64,000 bases of DNA, taken from contig NZ_CP126742.1 of assembly GCF_030246945.1 (NCBI RefSeq), positions 1,240,001 through 1,304,000 on the forward strand, given 5' to 3'. Positions 25,562 through 34,024 of this stretch are shown here, one piece after another; position 1 is the stretch's first letter; each line of letters starts with the position of its first letter. A model generated the notes under the pieces. The model was given only the letters and a program-made list of their open reading frames with translations, made no database searches and was not told where the DNA came from. The position numbers were made by a program, and so were the translations under genes. The stretch comes from Microbacterium sp. zg-Y1090. GTDB lineage: Bacteria; Actinomycetota; Actinomycetes; Actinomycetales; Microbacteriaceae.

Positions 25562-26551
25562 ATGGTGAGCCTGACCGCGGATATGAGTCCCCTGCACCCC
25601 GACCGCAACCTCGCTCTGGAGCTCGTGCGAGCGACCGAAGCGGCAGCGATCCGGTCGGTGCCGTTCATCGGCCGCGGGCAGAAGGAGCTCGCCGACGGGG
25701 CGGCCGTGGACGCGATGCGCGCGTTCCTGACCACCGTCAACTTCGACGGCACGATCGTGATCGGCGAGGGCGAGAAGGACAACGCGCCCATGCTGTTCAA
25801 CGGCGAGCGTGTCGGGACCGGTCGCGGGCCGCAGTGCGATGTCGCGGTGGACCCCATCGACGGCACCTCGCTCACCGCCGCAGGTCGCAACAACGCGCTG
25901 TCGGTGCTGGCGGTCTCGGAGCACGGCACCATGCTCGACGCCTCCACCGTCTTCTACATGGACAAGCTGGTCACCGGGCCGGCCGGGGTGGGCGTCGTCG
26001 ACATCCGCCTGCCGATCGGGGAGAACATCCGCCGGCTGGCGAAGGCGCTGGGCAAGCCCGTCGACGAGATCGTCGTGTCGGTGCTGCACCGCCCCCGTCA
26101 CGACCGCCTCATCGAGGAGATCCGCGAGGCCGGCGCCGGCACCCGGCTGATGAGCGACGGCGACGTCGCCGGCGGGATCAACGCCGCACGCCACAACGCC
26201 CGCACCGACATGTGCGTGGGAATCGGCGGCAGCCCGGAGGGCATCGTCACCGCGTGCGCGATCAAGGCGCTGGGCGGTCACATCCAGGGGCGGCTGTGGC
26301 CGCGGGACGACGACGAGAAGCAGCTGGGTCTGGATGCCGGGCTCAAGGTCGACGGCGAGGTGTACGAGGCCGACGACCTGGTGACCGGGACGAACACGAT
26401 CTTCGTCGCGACCGGCGTCACCAACGGCGAGCTGGTGGCTGGTGTGCGCAGGGAAGGCGACCACATCTACACCGAGTCGGTCGTGCTGCGCGGCGCGTCC
26501 GGGACGCTCCGCCGCATCACGTCGGAGCACCTCACATCGAAGTGGCTCTGA
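25562..26551 (+). CDS. glpX: Class II fructose-1,6-bisphosphatase
   Basis: A 329-residue GlpX-type phosphatase of gluconeogenesis. Metal and substrate residues are visible in IGEGEKDNAPML, AVDPIDGTSLTA and the later MSDGDVAGGI and GIGGSPEG. The length is standard. ATG 25562 has TAGGCT 7 bases upstream, a leaderless pattern. In M. tuberculosis glpX lies beside fum; here it is about 7 kb from fumC and next to fba. Confidence 0.96.
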   Translation: MVSLTADMSPLHPDRNLALELVRATEAAAIRSVPFIGRGQKELADGAAVDAMRAFLTTVNFDGTIVIGEGEKDNAPMLFNGERVGTGRGPQCDVAVDPIDGTSLTAAGRNNALSVLAVSEHGTMLDASTVFYMDKLVTGPAGVGVVDIRLPIGENIRRLAKALGKPVDEIVVSVLHRPRHDRLIEEIREAGAGTRLMSDGDVAGGINAARHNARTDMCVGIGGSPEGIVTACAIKALGGHIQGRLWPRDDDEKQLGLDAGLKVDGEVYEADDLVTGTNTIFVATGVTNGELVAGVRREGDHIYTESVVLRGASGTLRRITSEHLTSKWL

Positions 26552-26669
26552 CCCCGAGGGCAGACGTGATGGGTCTGTGACCCTTCTCCCAGCGTTGCCT
26601 CTGGCACAATGGGGATCGGTGTCGACGGCGATGCACATCATCGCTTCCGAGTTCCGAGGGGATCCACAC

Positions 26670-26870
26670 ATGAGCACTCAGGTGAACGGCCCGAAGACCG
26701 GGCAGATGCCCGTGATCATCTCGACCGACCCCGCTCGACGCCCCGACGTCCTGTTCCGCCGCCGGACCCCTGAGGGTCATCAGGTGAGCGCGTGGTGGAT
26801 GATCGGTGCCTTCCTCGGTGTGTCGGCTGCCGTCATCGGTCTCATGACCTTCTTCCCCGGCGGGCTCTGA
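26670..26870 (+). CDS. Small membrane protein, unknown function
   Basis: A 66-residue protein with a polar N-terminal half (LFRRRTPEGHQ) and a C-terminal transmembrane helix (WWMIGAFLGVSAAVIGLM), so its N-terminus is probably cytoplasmic. AGGGG lies 8 bases before ATG 26670, which decides against the in-frame ATG at 26631. A CACAAT hexamer near 26606 may be its promoter -10. No relatives are recognised. Confidence 0.7.
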   Translation: MSTQVNGPKTGQMPVIISTDPARRPDVLFRRRTPEGHQVSAWWMIGAFLGVSAAVIGLMTFFPGGL

Positions 26871-26880
26871 GCCCGACCGC

Positions 26881-28158
26881 TCAGTCCTCCGCCACGCGGT
26901 CGCGCACCTCACCGACATCGGCGATGAGCGCCGGCTCGGCCTGATCGAACTCCGGCGCGGTCAGCCGACGCGGCGTGCTCTCGATCACTGCGGGCGCGGC
27001 GACCACATCGAGCTTGGTCTCGTCGATGCCGGGGAACCGCCGCGCGGTCACCAGCACCCTGCTCTCGAGGGAGCCCACGAGCTTGTTGTACGACTCCACG
27101 GTGCGTTCGATCGCCCGGCGCATGTCGTCGGCGTGGCCCGTCAGCGAGCCCAGGCGTTCATACAGCTGCGTGCCGAGGGCCAGCAGTTCCCTGGCCTCCT
27201 CGGAGACGTCCTGCTGCGTCCAGGTGTACGCGACGGTCTTGAGCACCGCCCACAGATTCACCGGTGACGCCAGGGCGACGCGCTTGCCGAAGGCGTGATC
27301 GAGCAGTGCCGGGTCCTGCGCGAGCGCGGCCGAGAGCAGCGATTCGCTCGGAACGAAGCAGATGACGAACTCGGGACTGGCATCCAGGCCTGCCCAGTAC
27401 GCCTTCTTCGACAGGGCGTCCACGTGCGCGCGCACCGCCTTCACGTGCCGGTCCAGCAGGGCCTGTCGGCGTGCGCCCTCCTCGCCCTGAGCCGTCTCGG
27501 GGATGGCCGTCGCTTCGAGGTAGGAGTCGAGCGGCACCTTCGCATCGAGGGCCAGCGCTTTGCCCCCGGGGAGGCGGATGATCATGTCGGGCCGGCCGGC
27601 ACCGGCATCCGAGGAGACGGAGGACTGCAGGTCGAAGTCGACGTAGCGGGTCAGGCCCGCGGACTCCACGATGCGGCGCAGCTGGGTTTCGCCCCACACG
27701 CCACGGGTGGCGTTGGAGCGCAACGCGCCGGCGAGCGACTCGGTGGTCGAGCGCAGTGCCTCGTCGGATTCCTGGGCGCGGCGCAGCTGCTCTGCCAGTG
27801 AGCCGTACTGCTGCTGCCGCTCGCGCTCGAGCTGCTCCACCTTGTGCTGCATCGACGACAGCGACTCCTGCACCGGCGCGAGGGCCCGCAGCACCGCCTG
27901 CTCACGGCGCTCGCGCTCCTCTCGGGCGGCCTGCTCGGCACGGGCCTGCAGCCCGAGGTCGCGCTGCAGGGCGCGCTGCTCGTCGAGCTGGCGGGCCAGG
28001 GTGTCACGTGCGGTCTCGGCCGCGGCGGCGCGGGCGGCGAGCTCGCCGCGATCCCTGCCCGCGCGCTCGGAGGCGCGCGCGGCGCCGGCGAACCAGCCGG
28101 CGCCGACACCGACGGCGAGGACCACGAGGATCAGCAGGGCGAGGGGGAGGGCGTCCAT
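26881..28158 (-). CDS. rmuC: DNA recombination protein RmuC
   Basis: A 425-residue protein with an N-terminal membrane helix (about 4-24), a long coiled coil (about 30-150, rich in Glu/Arg/Gln) and the C-terminal RmuC nuclease-like domain. Conserved segments are RGVWGETQLRRIVESAGL, GGKALALDAKVPLDSYLEA, KKAYWAGL, FVICFVPSESLLSAAL and SPVNLWAVLKTV. RmuC limits recombination between inverted repeats in E. coli. An exonuclease gene lies upstream on the same strand. Confidence 0.94.
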   Translation of the reverse strand: MDALPLALLILVVLAVGVGAGWFAGAARASERAGRDRGELAARAAAAETARDTLARQLDEQRALQRDLGLQARAEQAAREERERREQAVLRALAPVQESLSSMQHKVEQLERERQQQYGSLAEQLRRAQESDEALRSTTESLAGALRSNATRGVWGETQLRRIVESAGLTRYVDFDLQSSVSSDAGAGRPDMIIRLPGGKALALDAKVPLDSYLEATAIPETAQGEEGARRQALLDRHVKAVRAHVDALSKKAYWAGLDASPEFVICFVPSESLLSAALAQDPALLDHAFGKRVALASPVNLWAVLKTVAYTWTQQDVSEEARELLALGTQLYERLGSLTGHADDMRRAIERTVESYNKLVGSLESRVLVTARRFPGIDETKLDVVAAPAVIESTPRRLTAPEFDQAEPALIADVGEVRDRVAED

Positions 28159-28225
28159 GATCCGAGGATGCCATCGGCCACCGACATCGCCGTGACGGCG
28201 CTCGGGCCGCAGGCTGAGGCGAGGC

Positions 28226-28846
28226 TCAGACGGCGAGGGCCACGGCATCCGCCGACAGAACCGCCGGCGCCGGCGCCGGAACCGCGATCTGACCCACCCG
28301 CAGCCCGAGGGTGGCAGCGAGGTCGGACACATCGTCGACCCCGGCGCGCGCGGCGGCGTCGATCATGATGTGCGCACACGCGAGGGCGTCGGCGGCGGCG
28401 TCGTGGTGCGCGAACTCCAGGAAGCCCACCGCCGTGGCCACCGACGGCAGCCGGTACGACGGCAGCTCGTAGGTCTTGCGCGCCACCTGCAGGCTGCAGA
28501 CGTAGCGGTACGGCGGGCACACGTCGCCGGTGACCTCGCAGGCGCGTCGGAGCACCGTCATGTCGAAGCCGGCGTTGTGGGCCACGAGCACGTCGGAGCC
28601 GACGAAGGCGGCGATGTCATGCAGCTGCGCCGACCAGCTCTTGGCGTGGACGACGTCCTCGGCGCGGATGCCGTGGATGCCGACGTTCAGGTCGAAGAAC
28701 CGGTCGTGCCCGGCGGGCGGCTGGATGAGCCAGCCCGCGGTGGCGACGACGACGCCGGCGCGCACGCGGGTGAGTCCCACGGCGCAGGCCGAAGCGCTGG
28801 AGGAGTTCGCCGTCTCGAAGTCGATCGCGGTGAAGTCCAGGGGCAC
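28226..28846 (-). CDS. DEDDh 3'-5' exonuclease (DnaQ-like)
   Basis: A 206-residue exonuclease. Motif I is TAIDFETAN (Asp and Glu), motif II VLVAHNAGFDMTVL, and motif III HHDAAADALACA (His and Asp), all in the expected order. GGAGGG immediately upstream supports GTG 28846. Proteins of this size act in DNA repair or RNA trimming; lacking a polymerase or ligase fusion, the exact role is open. It is divergent from a methyltransferase gene with only about 90 bases between. Confidence 0.9.
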   Translation of the reverse strand: MPLDFTAIDFETANSSSASACAVGLTRVRAGVVVATAGWLIQPPAGHDRFFDLNVGIHGIRAEDVVHAKSWSAQLHDIAAFVGSDVLVAHNAGFDMTVLRRACEVTGDVCPPYRYVCSLQVARKTYELPSYRLPSVATAVGFLEFAHHDAAADALACAHIMIDAAARAGVDDVSDLAATLGLRVGQIAVPAPAPAVLSADAVALAV

Positions 28847-28938
28847 CCCTCCACTCTCGGTCCGACCCACGCCGAGGCGCGGAGGGCACGCCGCGGCGAC
28901 CCGGATCCGCCCCAGGGTGCCGTTTGTACAGTGGAAGC

Positions 28939-29685
28939 ATGGCTGATCACGACTTCCTGGCGACATCGTTCGGCGGGGCGACCGGAGAGTACGAGGCCGG
29001 CCGCCCCGACTACCCCCTCGACGCGGTGCGGTGGCTGCTGCCGACCATCGACGGCAGGGCCGTGCGGGTCGTGGACGTGGGGGCGGGCACCGGCAAGCTG
29101 AGTCGCGGACTGCGCGATGCCGGCGCAGACGTCGTGGCCGTCGATCCCGATCCGGGGATGCTCGATGCGCTGCGCGCCACCAGCAGCGGCATTCCGGCCT
29201 TCGTCGGCCGCGGCGAGGACCTTCCGCTGCCCGACGACAGCGTGGATGCCGTGGTGTTCGGCCAGTCGTGGCACTGGGTGCGCCCTCCGGCGGCGTCCGC
29301 CGAGGCGGCGCGCGTGCTGCGCCCGGGCGGGGTGCTGGGCCTCATCTGGAACATCCGTGACGAGGCGGTGGAATGGGTGGCGCGCATGGGGTCGATCATG
29401 GACGGCAGCGCCGCCGAGCGGATGCTGGCGGCCGGTCACCCACCCGTGTCTTCACCCTTCGGCCCGCTCGAGGAGGAGACGTGGAGCTGGTCGCGCCCGA
29501 TGACGCGTTTCGACCTGCGGGCGATGGCCTTCTCGCGCAGCCACGTCATCACGGCATCCGATGATGAGCGCGCCCGCATCGACGCCGAACTGGCCGACCT
29601 GTTCGACGACATCGGCGCGGTCGGCGATGAGGTCGTCGACGTGCCCTATCTGACCTACGCGTTCAGGGCCCGCGTCGCGGTGTGA
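28939..29685 (+). CDS. Class I SAM-dependent methyltransferase
   Basis: A 248-residue methyltransferase. Motif I is VVDVGAGTGKLSRGL (about residue 39), the acidic SAM-ribose residue is in VVAVDPDPGML, and the post motif is ARVLRPGGVLGLIWN. The segment FGQSWHWV is typical of the small-molecule methyltransferases of the Methyltransf_11 group. ATG 28939 has TACAGT 6 bases upstream. The substrate is unknown. Confidence 0.88.
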   Translation: MADHDFLATSFGGATGEYEAGRPDYPLDAVRWLLPTIDGRAVRVVDVGAGTGKLSRGLRDAGADVVAVDPDPGMLDALRATSSGIPAFVGRGEDLPLPDDSVDAVVFGQSWHWVRPPAASAEAARVLRPGGVLGLIWNIRDEAVEWVARMGSIMDGSAAERMLAAGHPPVSSPFGPLEEETWSWSRPMTRFDLRAMAFSRSHVITASDDERARIDAELADLFDDIGAVGDEVVDVPYLTYAFRARVAV

Positions 29686-29694
29686 GGTCTGGCG

Positions 29695-30036
29695 TCAGCG
29701 GCGGGGCGCCAGACGGCCGCGGCCGAAGGGCAGCACGGGCGCCCGGTAGACGAGCGGCGTGAGGGCATCCGCGGCGACGGTCGCCTCGGCCTGCCCGAAT
29801 CGCCACAGTCGGTTGAAGAGGTACACCGCGATCACCGCGTGCGCCCCCGGGGGAACCTGCCAGGTGCCCACGCCCCACTGCGTCGGCTGACCGCGGCCGT
29901 CGATGACGAGCGTGGGTCGCAGCCCGGCGTACAGCGCCAGCTTCGGCCGCTGAATCGTGATCTCGAGCCGCCGTGCGAGGGCACCGCTGTCATCCGGTGC
30001 GGAGGCGGGTGCGGCGTCGGATATCGGGCTGACCAT
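29695..30036 (-). CDS. Conserved hypothetical protein, beta-rich
   Basis: A 113-residue protein with a disordered first 20 residues and a beta-rich core containing LALYAGLRPTLVIDGRGQP and GVGTWQVPPG. No signal peptide, metal site or catalytic motif is evident. ATG 30036 has TACCGT 5 bases upstream. It is convergent with the methyltransferase gene and divergent from the ABC-F gene. Confidence 0.65.
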   Translation of the reverse strand: MVSPISDAAPASAPDDSGALARRLEITIQRPKLALYAGLRPTLVIDGRGQPTQWGVGTWQVPPGAHAVIAVYLFNRLWRFGQAEATVAADALTPLVYRAPVLPFGRGRLAPRR

Positions 30037-30107
30037 GCTCGACGGTATCCCGAACAGCGGCCGGGGAGTGAACCGGGCGAGGGGGCGCACGGTGGGAGGA
30101 TGGAAGG

Positions 30108-31769
30108 ATGACCGCCACACTGGTCGCCCGCGGCCTCGCCGGCGGGTACGGCCACCGCACCCTGTTCGACGGACTCGACCTCACGGTCGCGCCGGGCGAC
30201 GTCGTCGGCGTCGTCGGTGCGAACGGCGCGGGCAAGTCCACCCTGCTTCGCCTGCTCGCGGGCATCGATGAGCCGCAGGCCGGCTCCATCGCGCTGTCGC
30301 CGCCCGACGCGTTCGTAGGGTGGCTGCCGCAGGAGCACGAGCGGGTGCCCGGTGAGACGGTCGCCGACTACATCGCGCGGCGCACCGGGTGTGCACAGGC
30401 GACCGCCGACATGGATGCCGCGGCGGCCGCGCTCGCCGAACCCGCTCCGGTGGGAGGCGCCGGCGCCGACCCGGCCGACGTGTACTCGGCCGCGTTGGAC
30501 CGGTGGCTCGCCAGCGGCGCCGCCGATCTCGACGAACGGGTGCCCGTGGTGCTGGCCGACCTCGGACTCGACGCCGACACGGCGGGAGACGCGCTCATGA
30601 CGTCGCTGTCGGGCGGGCAGGCCGCGCGCGTGGGGCTTGCCGCGCTGCTGCTGTCCCGCTTCGACATCGTGCTGCTGGATGAGCCCACCAACGACCTCGA
30701 CCTCGACGGGCTCGAGCGTCTCGAAGCCTTCGTGCGCGGACTGCGTGGTGGGGTCGTGCTGGTCAGCCACGACCGCGAGTTCCTCGCACGCTGCGTGACG
30801 AAGGTGCTCGAACTCGACATCGCCCAGGGCAGCAACCGCGTGTTCGGCGGCGGCTACGACGCCTACCTCGAAGAGCGGGCGACGCTGCGCCGTCACGCAC
30901 GGGAGCAGTACGAGGAGTTCGCGGACAAGAAGGCCGACCTCGTCTCGCGCGCGCGGACGCAGCGGGAGTGGTCGAGCCAGGGAGTGCGCAACGCGATGCG
31001 CAAATCGCCCGACAACGACAAGATCCGCCGCAAGGCCGCGAGCGAGTCCAGTGAGAAGCAGGCCCAGAAGGTGCGCCAGATGGAGAGTCGCATCGCGCGC
31101 CTCGACGAGGTGGACGAACCCCGAAAGGAATGGCAGCTGCAGTTCACGATCGGCGCGGCTCCCCGCTCCAGCTCGGTCGTGGCGACCCTCAGCGGTGCGG
31201 TGGCGCGACAGGGGGCATTCACCCTCGGCCCGGTCTCGCTGCAGGTCAACGCGGGCGAGCGCATCGGCATCACCGGTCCCAACGGGGCGGGGAAGTCCAC
31301 GCTGCTGCGGCTGCTGCTGGGGCGGCAGAGCCCCGACGAGGGCACCGCGAGCCTCGGCGCGAGCGTCGAGATCGGCGAGGTAGACCAGGCCCGGTCGCTG
31401 TTCGTGGGGTCCGCGTCGCTGGCCGACACCTTCGAGGCGCTCGTGCCGCAGCTGGCATCCGGCGAGGTGCGCACCCTGCTGGCGAAGTTCGGGCTCAAAG
31501 CCGACCACGTGAACCGTCCCGTCGACGAGCTGTCACCGGGGGAGCGCACGCGCGCCGGGCTTGCGCTGCTGCAGGCGCGCGGAGTCAACCTGCTCGTGCT
31601 CGACGAGCCGACCAACCATCTCGACCTCGCGGCGATCGAGCAGCTCGAGCAGGCGCTCGAGACCTACGAGGGCACCCTGCTGCTGGTGACGCACGACCGG
31701 CGGATGCTCGACACGGTGCAGACCGATCGCCGCTGGCGGGTCGAAGCGGGTCAGGTCACCGAGCTCTAG
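30108..31769 (+). CDS. ABC-F family ATPase (ribosome-associated type)
   Basis: A 553-residue protein with two ATP-binding cassettes and no membrane segments. Cassette 1 has Walker A GANGAGKSTLL, signature LSGGQAARVG and Walker B LLDEPTND. Cassette 2 has GPNGAGKSTLL, LSPGERTRAG and LVLDEPTNH. The inter-domain linker (about 260-345) is strongly charged and helical, as in proteins that reach the ribosomal peptidyl-transferase centre. Members act as translation throttles or protect against antibiotics; which applies here cannot be told. ATG 30108 has GAGGAT 6 bases upstream. Confidence 0.93.
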   Translation: MTATLVARGLAGGYGHRTLFDGLDLTVAPGDVVGVVGANGAGKSTLLRLLAGIDEPQAGSIALSPPDAFVGWLPQEHERVPGETVADYIARRTGCAQATADMDAAAAALAEPAPVGGAGADPADVYSAALDRWLASGAADLDERVPVVLADLGLDADTAGDALMTSLSGGQAARVGLAALLLSRFDIVLLDEPTNDLDLDGLERLEAFVRGLRGGVVLVSHDREFLARCVTKVLELDIAQGSNRVFGGGYDAYLEERATLRRHAREQYEEFADKKADLVSRARTQREWSSQGVRNAMRKSPDNDKIRRKAASESSEKQAQKVRQMESRIARLDEVDEPRKEWQLQFTIGAAPRSSSVVATLSGAVARQGAFTLGPVSLQVNAGERIGITGPNGAGKSTLLRLLLGRQSPDEGTASLGASVEIGEVDQARSLFVGSASLADTFEALVPQLASGEVRTLLAKFGLKADHVNRPVDELSPGERTRAGLALLQARGVNLLVLDEPTNHLDLAAIEQLEQALETYEGTLLLVTHDRRMLDTVQTDRRWRVEAGQVTEL

Positions 31770-31787
31770 CCGAGCGGATGCCGCGCG

Positions 31788-32135
31788 TCAGCGGCCCTGG
31801 CGCTTCTTGTAGGGCTTCGGCTGACCCTTCACGACGGGGGCGCGTCCCTTGCCCTTGGAAGCCTTCGCCTTGCCGCCCGCGGGGACGACGGGCTTCGGCG
31901 CGGGGGCGGGGGCGGAGGCGATGCGCTCCTTGGCCTCGTCGAGGAACAGCTCGCCCACCTTCGTCAGACGCGTGCCGGAACCGTCGCGGGTGATCAGCGC
32001 CTGCCCGACCTCGGCCTCGAGCTTGTCGATCGAGGTGTAGAGCGATGCCAGTGGGATGCCGAGGGCTTCCGCAGCGCGCGGGAAGTGCAGTTCCTCGGCG
32101 ACGGCGACGAACCGCTCCAGGTGCGTGATGTTCAC
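31788..32135 (-). CDS. Short LysR-type HTH protein with basic tail, no effector domain
   Basis: A 115-residue protein. Residues 1-60 are a LysR-type winged helix-turn-helix (FVAVAEELHFPRAAEALGI, then SLYTSIDKLEAEVG and RLTKVGELFL). Normal LysR proteins have about 300 residues with a ligand-binding domain, absent here. The rest is an Ala/Pro segment and a 29-residue tail with 11 Lys/Arg, ending PKPYKKRQGR. GGAGGAAGG upstream supports GTG 32135. The stop is clean, so it is not an obvious frameshift remnant. It could be a small nucleoid- or RNA-binding protein, which is inference. Confidence 0.8.
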   Translation of the reverse strand: MNITHLERFVAVAEELHFPRAAEALGIPLASLYTSIDKLEAEVGQALITRDGSGTRLTKVGELFLDEAKERIASAPAPAPKPVVPAGGKAKASKGKGRAPVVKGQPKPYKKRQGR

Positions 32136-32231
32136 AGGATGCCTTCCTCCGCCGGAGGGACCCGGCGGCATCCATTCTCTCAGCACGCGCCGGTCGGGCC
32201 CGGCGCCGCCCGCCACGTAGACTGGATGCCC

Positions 32232-33305
32232 GTGGCTCTTACCATCGGAATCGTCGGTCTCCCCAACGTCGGCAAGTCGACGCTCTTCAACGCCCTGACC
32301 AAGAATCAGGTGCTCGCGGCGAACTACCCGTTCGCGACGATCGAGCCGAACATCGGGGTGGTGAACCTGCCCGACCCGCGCCTGGACAAGCTCGCGGAGA
32401 TCTTCCACTCCGAGCGGATCCTGCCCGCCGCGGTGTCGTTCGTCGACATCGCCGGCATCGTGCGCGGCGCCAGCGAGGGGGAGGGCCTGGGCAACCAGTT
32501 CCTCGCGAACATCCGCGAGGCCGACGCCATCGCGCAGGTCGTGCGCGGCTTCGCCGATGACGACGTCGTGCACGTCGAGGGTGCGGTGAACCCCAAGAAC
32601 GACCTCGAGACGATCAACGCCGAACTGGCACTGGCCGACCTGCAGACCCTCGAGAAGGCGATCACGCGCTACGAGAAGGAAGTGCGCGGCAAGAAGGCCG
32701 AGCCCGTCGTGCTCGAAACGGCGCTCGCCGCGAAGGACGCGCTCGAGCGCGGGCAACTGCTGTCGTCGTCCGGCATCGACGTGACGCCGATCCGGGAACT
32801 GGGCCTGCTCACCGCCAAGCCCTTCATCTACGTGTTCAACGTCGATGAGTCGATCCTGACGGATGCCGCGCGCAAGGCCGAGCTGGAGGCGCTCGTCGCC
32901 CCGGCGAAGGCCGTGTTCCTCGACGCCAAGATCGAGTCAGAGCTCATCGACCTCGACCCCGAGGACGCCGCCGAGCTGCTGGCATCCACCGGACAGGACG
33001 AGTCGGGTCTGGATCAGCTCGCCCGCATCGGTTTCGACACGCTGGGCCTGCAGACCTACCTGACGGCAGGTCCCAAGGAGGCCCGCGCCTGGACGATCGG
33101 CAAGGGATGGAAGGCGCCGCAGGCTGCCGGCGTCATCCACACCGACTTCGAGAAGGGCTTCATCAAGGCCGAGGTCATCTCGTTCGACGACCTGGTCGAG
33201 ACCGGCTCGGTCGCCGAGGCCCGCGCGAAGGGCAAGGCGCGGCTGGAGGGCAAGGACTACGTCATGCAGGACGGCGACGTGGTGGAGTTCCGCTTCAACA
33301 ACTGA
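32232..33305 (+). CDS. ychF: Redox-regulated ATPase YchF (Obg-related)
   Basis: A 357-residue P-loop protein. G1 is IVGLPNVGKSTLF, G3 FVDIAGIVRGASEGEGLGN, and the base-recognition motif is NVDE instead of NKxD, which explains ATP rather than GTP preference in this family. The C-terminal TGS-like domain ends with YVMQDGDVVEFRFN. The start is GTG 32232 (VALTIGIVGLP) with TAGACT 8 bases upstream; ATG 32226 is in frame. It binds ribosomes and modulates stress responses. Confidence 0.95.
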   Translation: MALTIGIVGLPNVGKSTLFNALTKNQVLAANYPFATIEPNIGVVNLPDPRLDKLAEIFHSERILPAAVSFVDIAGIVRGASEGEGLGNQFLANIREADAIAQVVRGFADDDVVHVEGAVNPKNDLETINAELALADLQTLEKAITRYEKEVRGKKAEPVVLETALAAKDALERGQLLSSSGIDVTPIRELGLLTAKPFIYVFNVDESILTDAARKAELEALVAPAKAVFLDAKIESELIDLDPEDAAELLASTGQDESGLDQLARIGFDTLGLQTYLTAGPKEARAWTIGKGWKAPQAAGVIHTDFEKGFIKAEVISFDDLVETGSVAEARAKGKARLEGKDYVMQDGDVVEFRFNN

Positions 33306-33312
33306 CCCCCCC

Positions 33313-33367
33313 GGTCGTTGAGCGAGCGTGTTCCCCGGTCGTTGAGCGAGCGAAGCGAGACGAAACG
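33313..33367 (+). repeat. 31-bp dispersed repeat, site A (one truncated and one full copy)
   Basis: A truncated copy (33313-33328) and a full copy (33337-33367) of the repeat that begins GGTCGTTGAGCGAGCG and ends GAGACGAAACG lie between ychF and the GNAT gene. Confidence 0.9.
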
Positions 33368-33390
33368 CCCCGCTCGGAGAGGAGCGCACG

Positions 33391-33894
33391 GTGAGTGACG
33401 AAACCGCCCCGCGAGCCGACGGCAGGCACCGCCCCGCGTGGAAGGCGGCGCAGGACCACGCGGTCCCGGAGGACGTCGCCCGCCTGCTCGACAGGGTGCC
33501 GGAATGGTTCGGGCAACCGGAAGCGAACGCAGAGTACATCGAGGCGGCGCAGACCAAGGAGACCTGGACGGTACGTGACGCCGACGGCTCGGTGATCGGC
33601 GTCACTCTGGTGGACCGGCACTATCCGCACGTCGCGGAGATCCATCTCACCGTGGTCGATCGCGCGGCGCATGGCTCCGGCGTCGGAACGGCGATGCTCG
33701 CTGCGATCGAGGCCGACGCGGTCGGCCGAGGGGTTCGCCTCCTCGAGGTGAAGACGCTCGGTCCCTCGCACCCGGATGCCGGGTACGCGCTCACCCGGCG
33801 CTTCTACGAGAAGATGGGCTTCCTGCCCCTGGAGGAGACGGGCCTCTGGGGCGAGGGCACGCCGTGCCTGATCATGGTGAAGCCGCTCCGCTGA
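33391..33894 (+). CDS. GNAT family N-acetyltransferase
   Basis: A 167-residue acetyltransferase-fold protein. The acetyl-CoA loop is at DRAAHGSGVGTAML (V-x-x-x-x-G-x-G-x-G/A pattern, about residues 91-104), preceded by a beta strand EIHLTVV and followed by RRFYEKMGFLPLEE, typical of motif B. GGAGAGGAG lies before GTG 33391. The substrate is unknown. It sits between two copies of the 31-bp repeat. Confidence 0.88.
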   Translation: MSDETAPRADGRHRPAWKAAQDHAVPEDVARLLDRVPEWFGQPEANAEYIEAAQTKETWTVRDADGSVIGVTLVDRHYPHVAEIHLTVVDRAAHGSGVGTAMLAAIEADAVGRGVRLLEVKTLGPSHPDAGYALTRRFYEKMGFLPLEETGLWGEGTPCLIMVKPLR

Positions 33895-33911
33895 CGTTCT
33901 CCTCGCGTCTG

Positions 33912-33942
33912 GGTCGTTGAGCGAGCGAAGCGAGACGAAACG
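33912..33942 (+). repeat. 31-bp dispersed repeat, site B (full copy)
   Basis: A full copy 17 bases after the GNAT stop, identical in its core to the copy at 33337. Confidence 0.9.
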
Positions 33943-34024
33943 CGCCGCGACTCAGGCGTTGAGCGTCGTGAGGGGGCGGGAGTGACCCAGTGAGGGCTGC
34001 GCCACCACGCCGTCGAGGCCTGCG

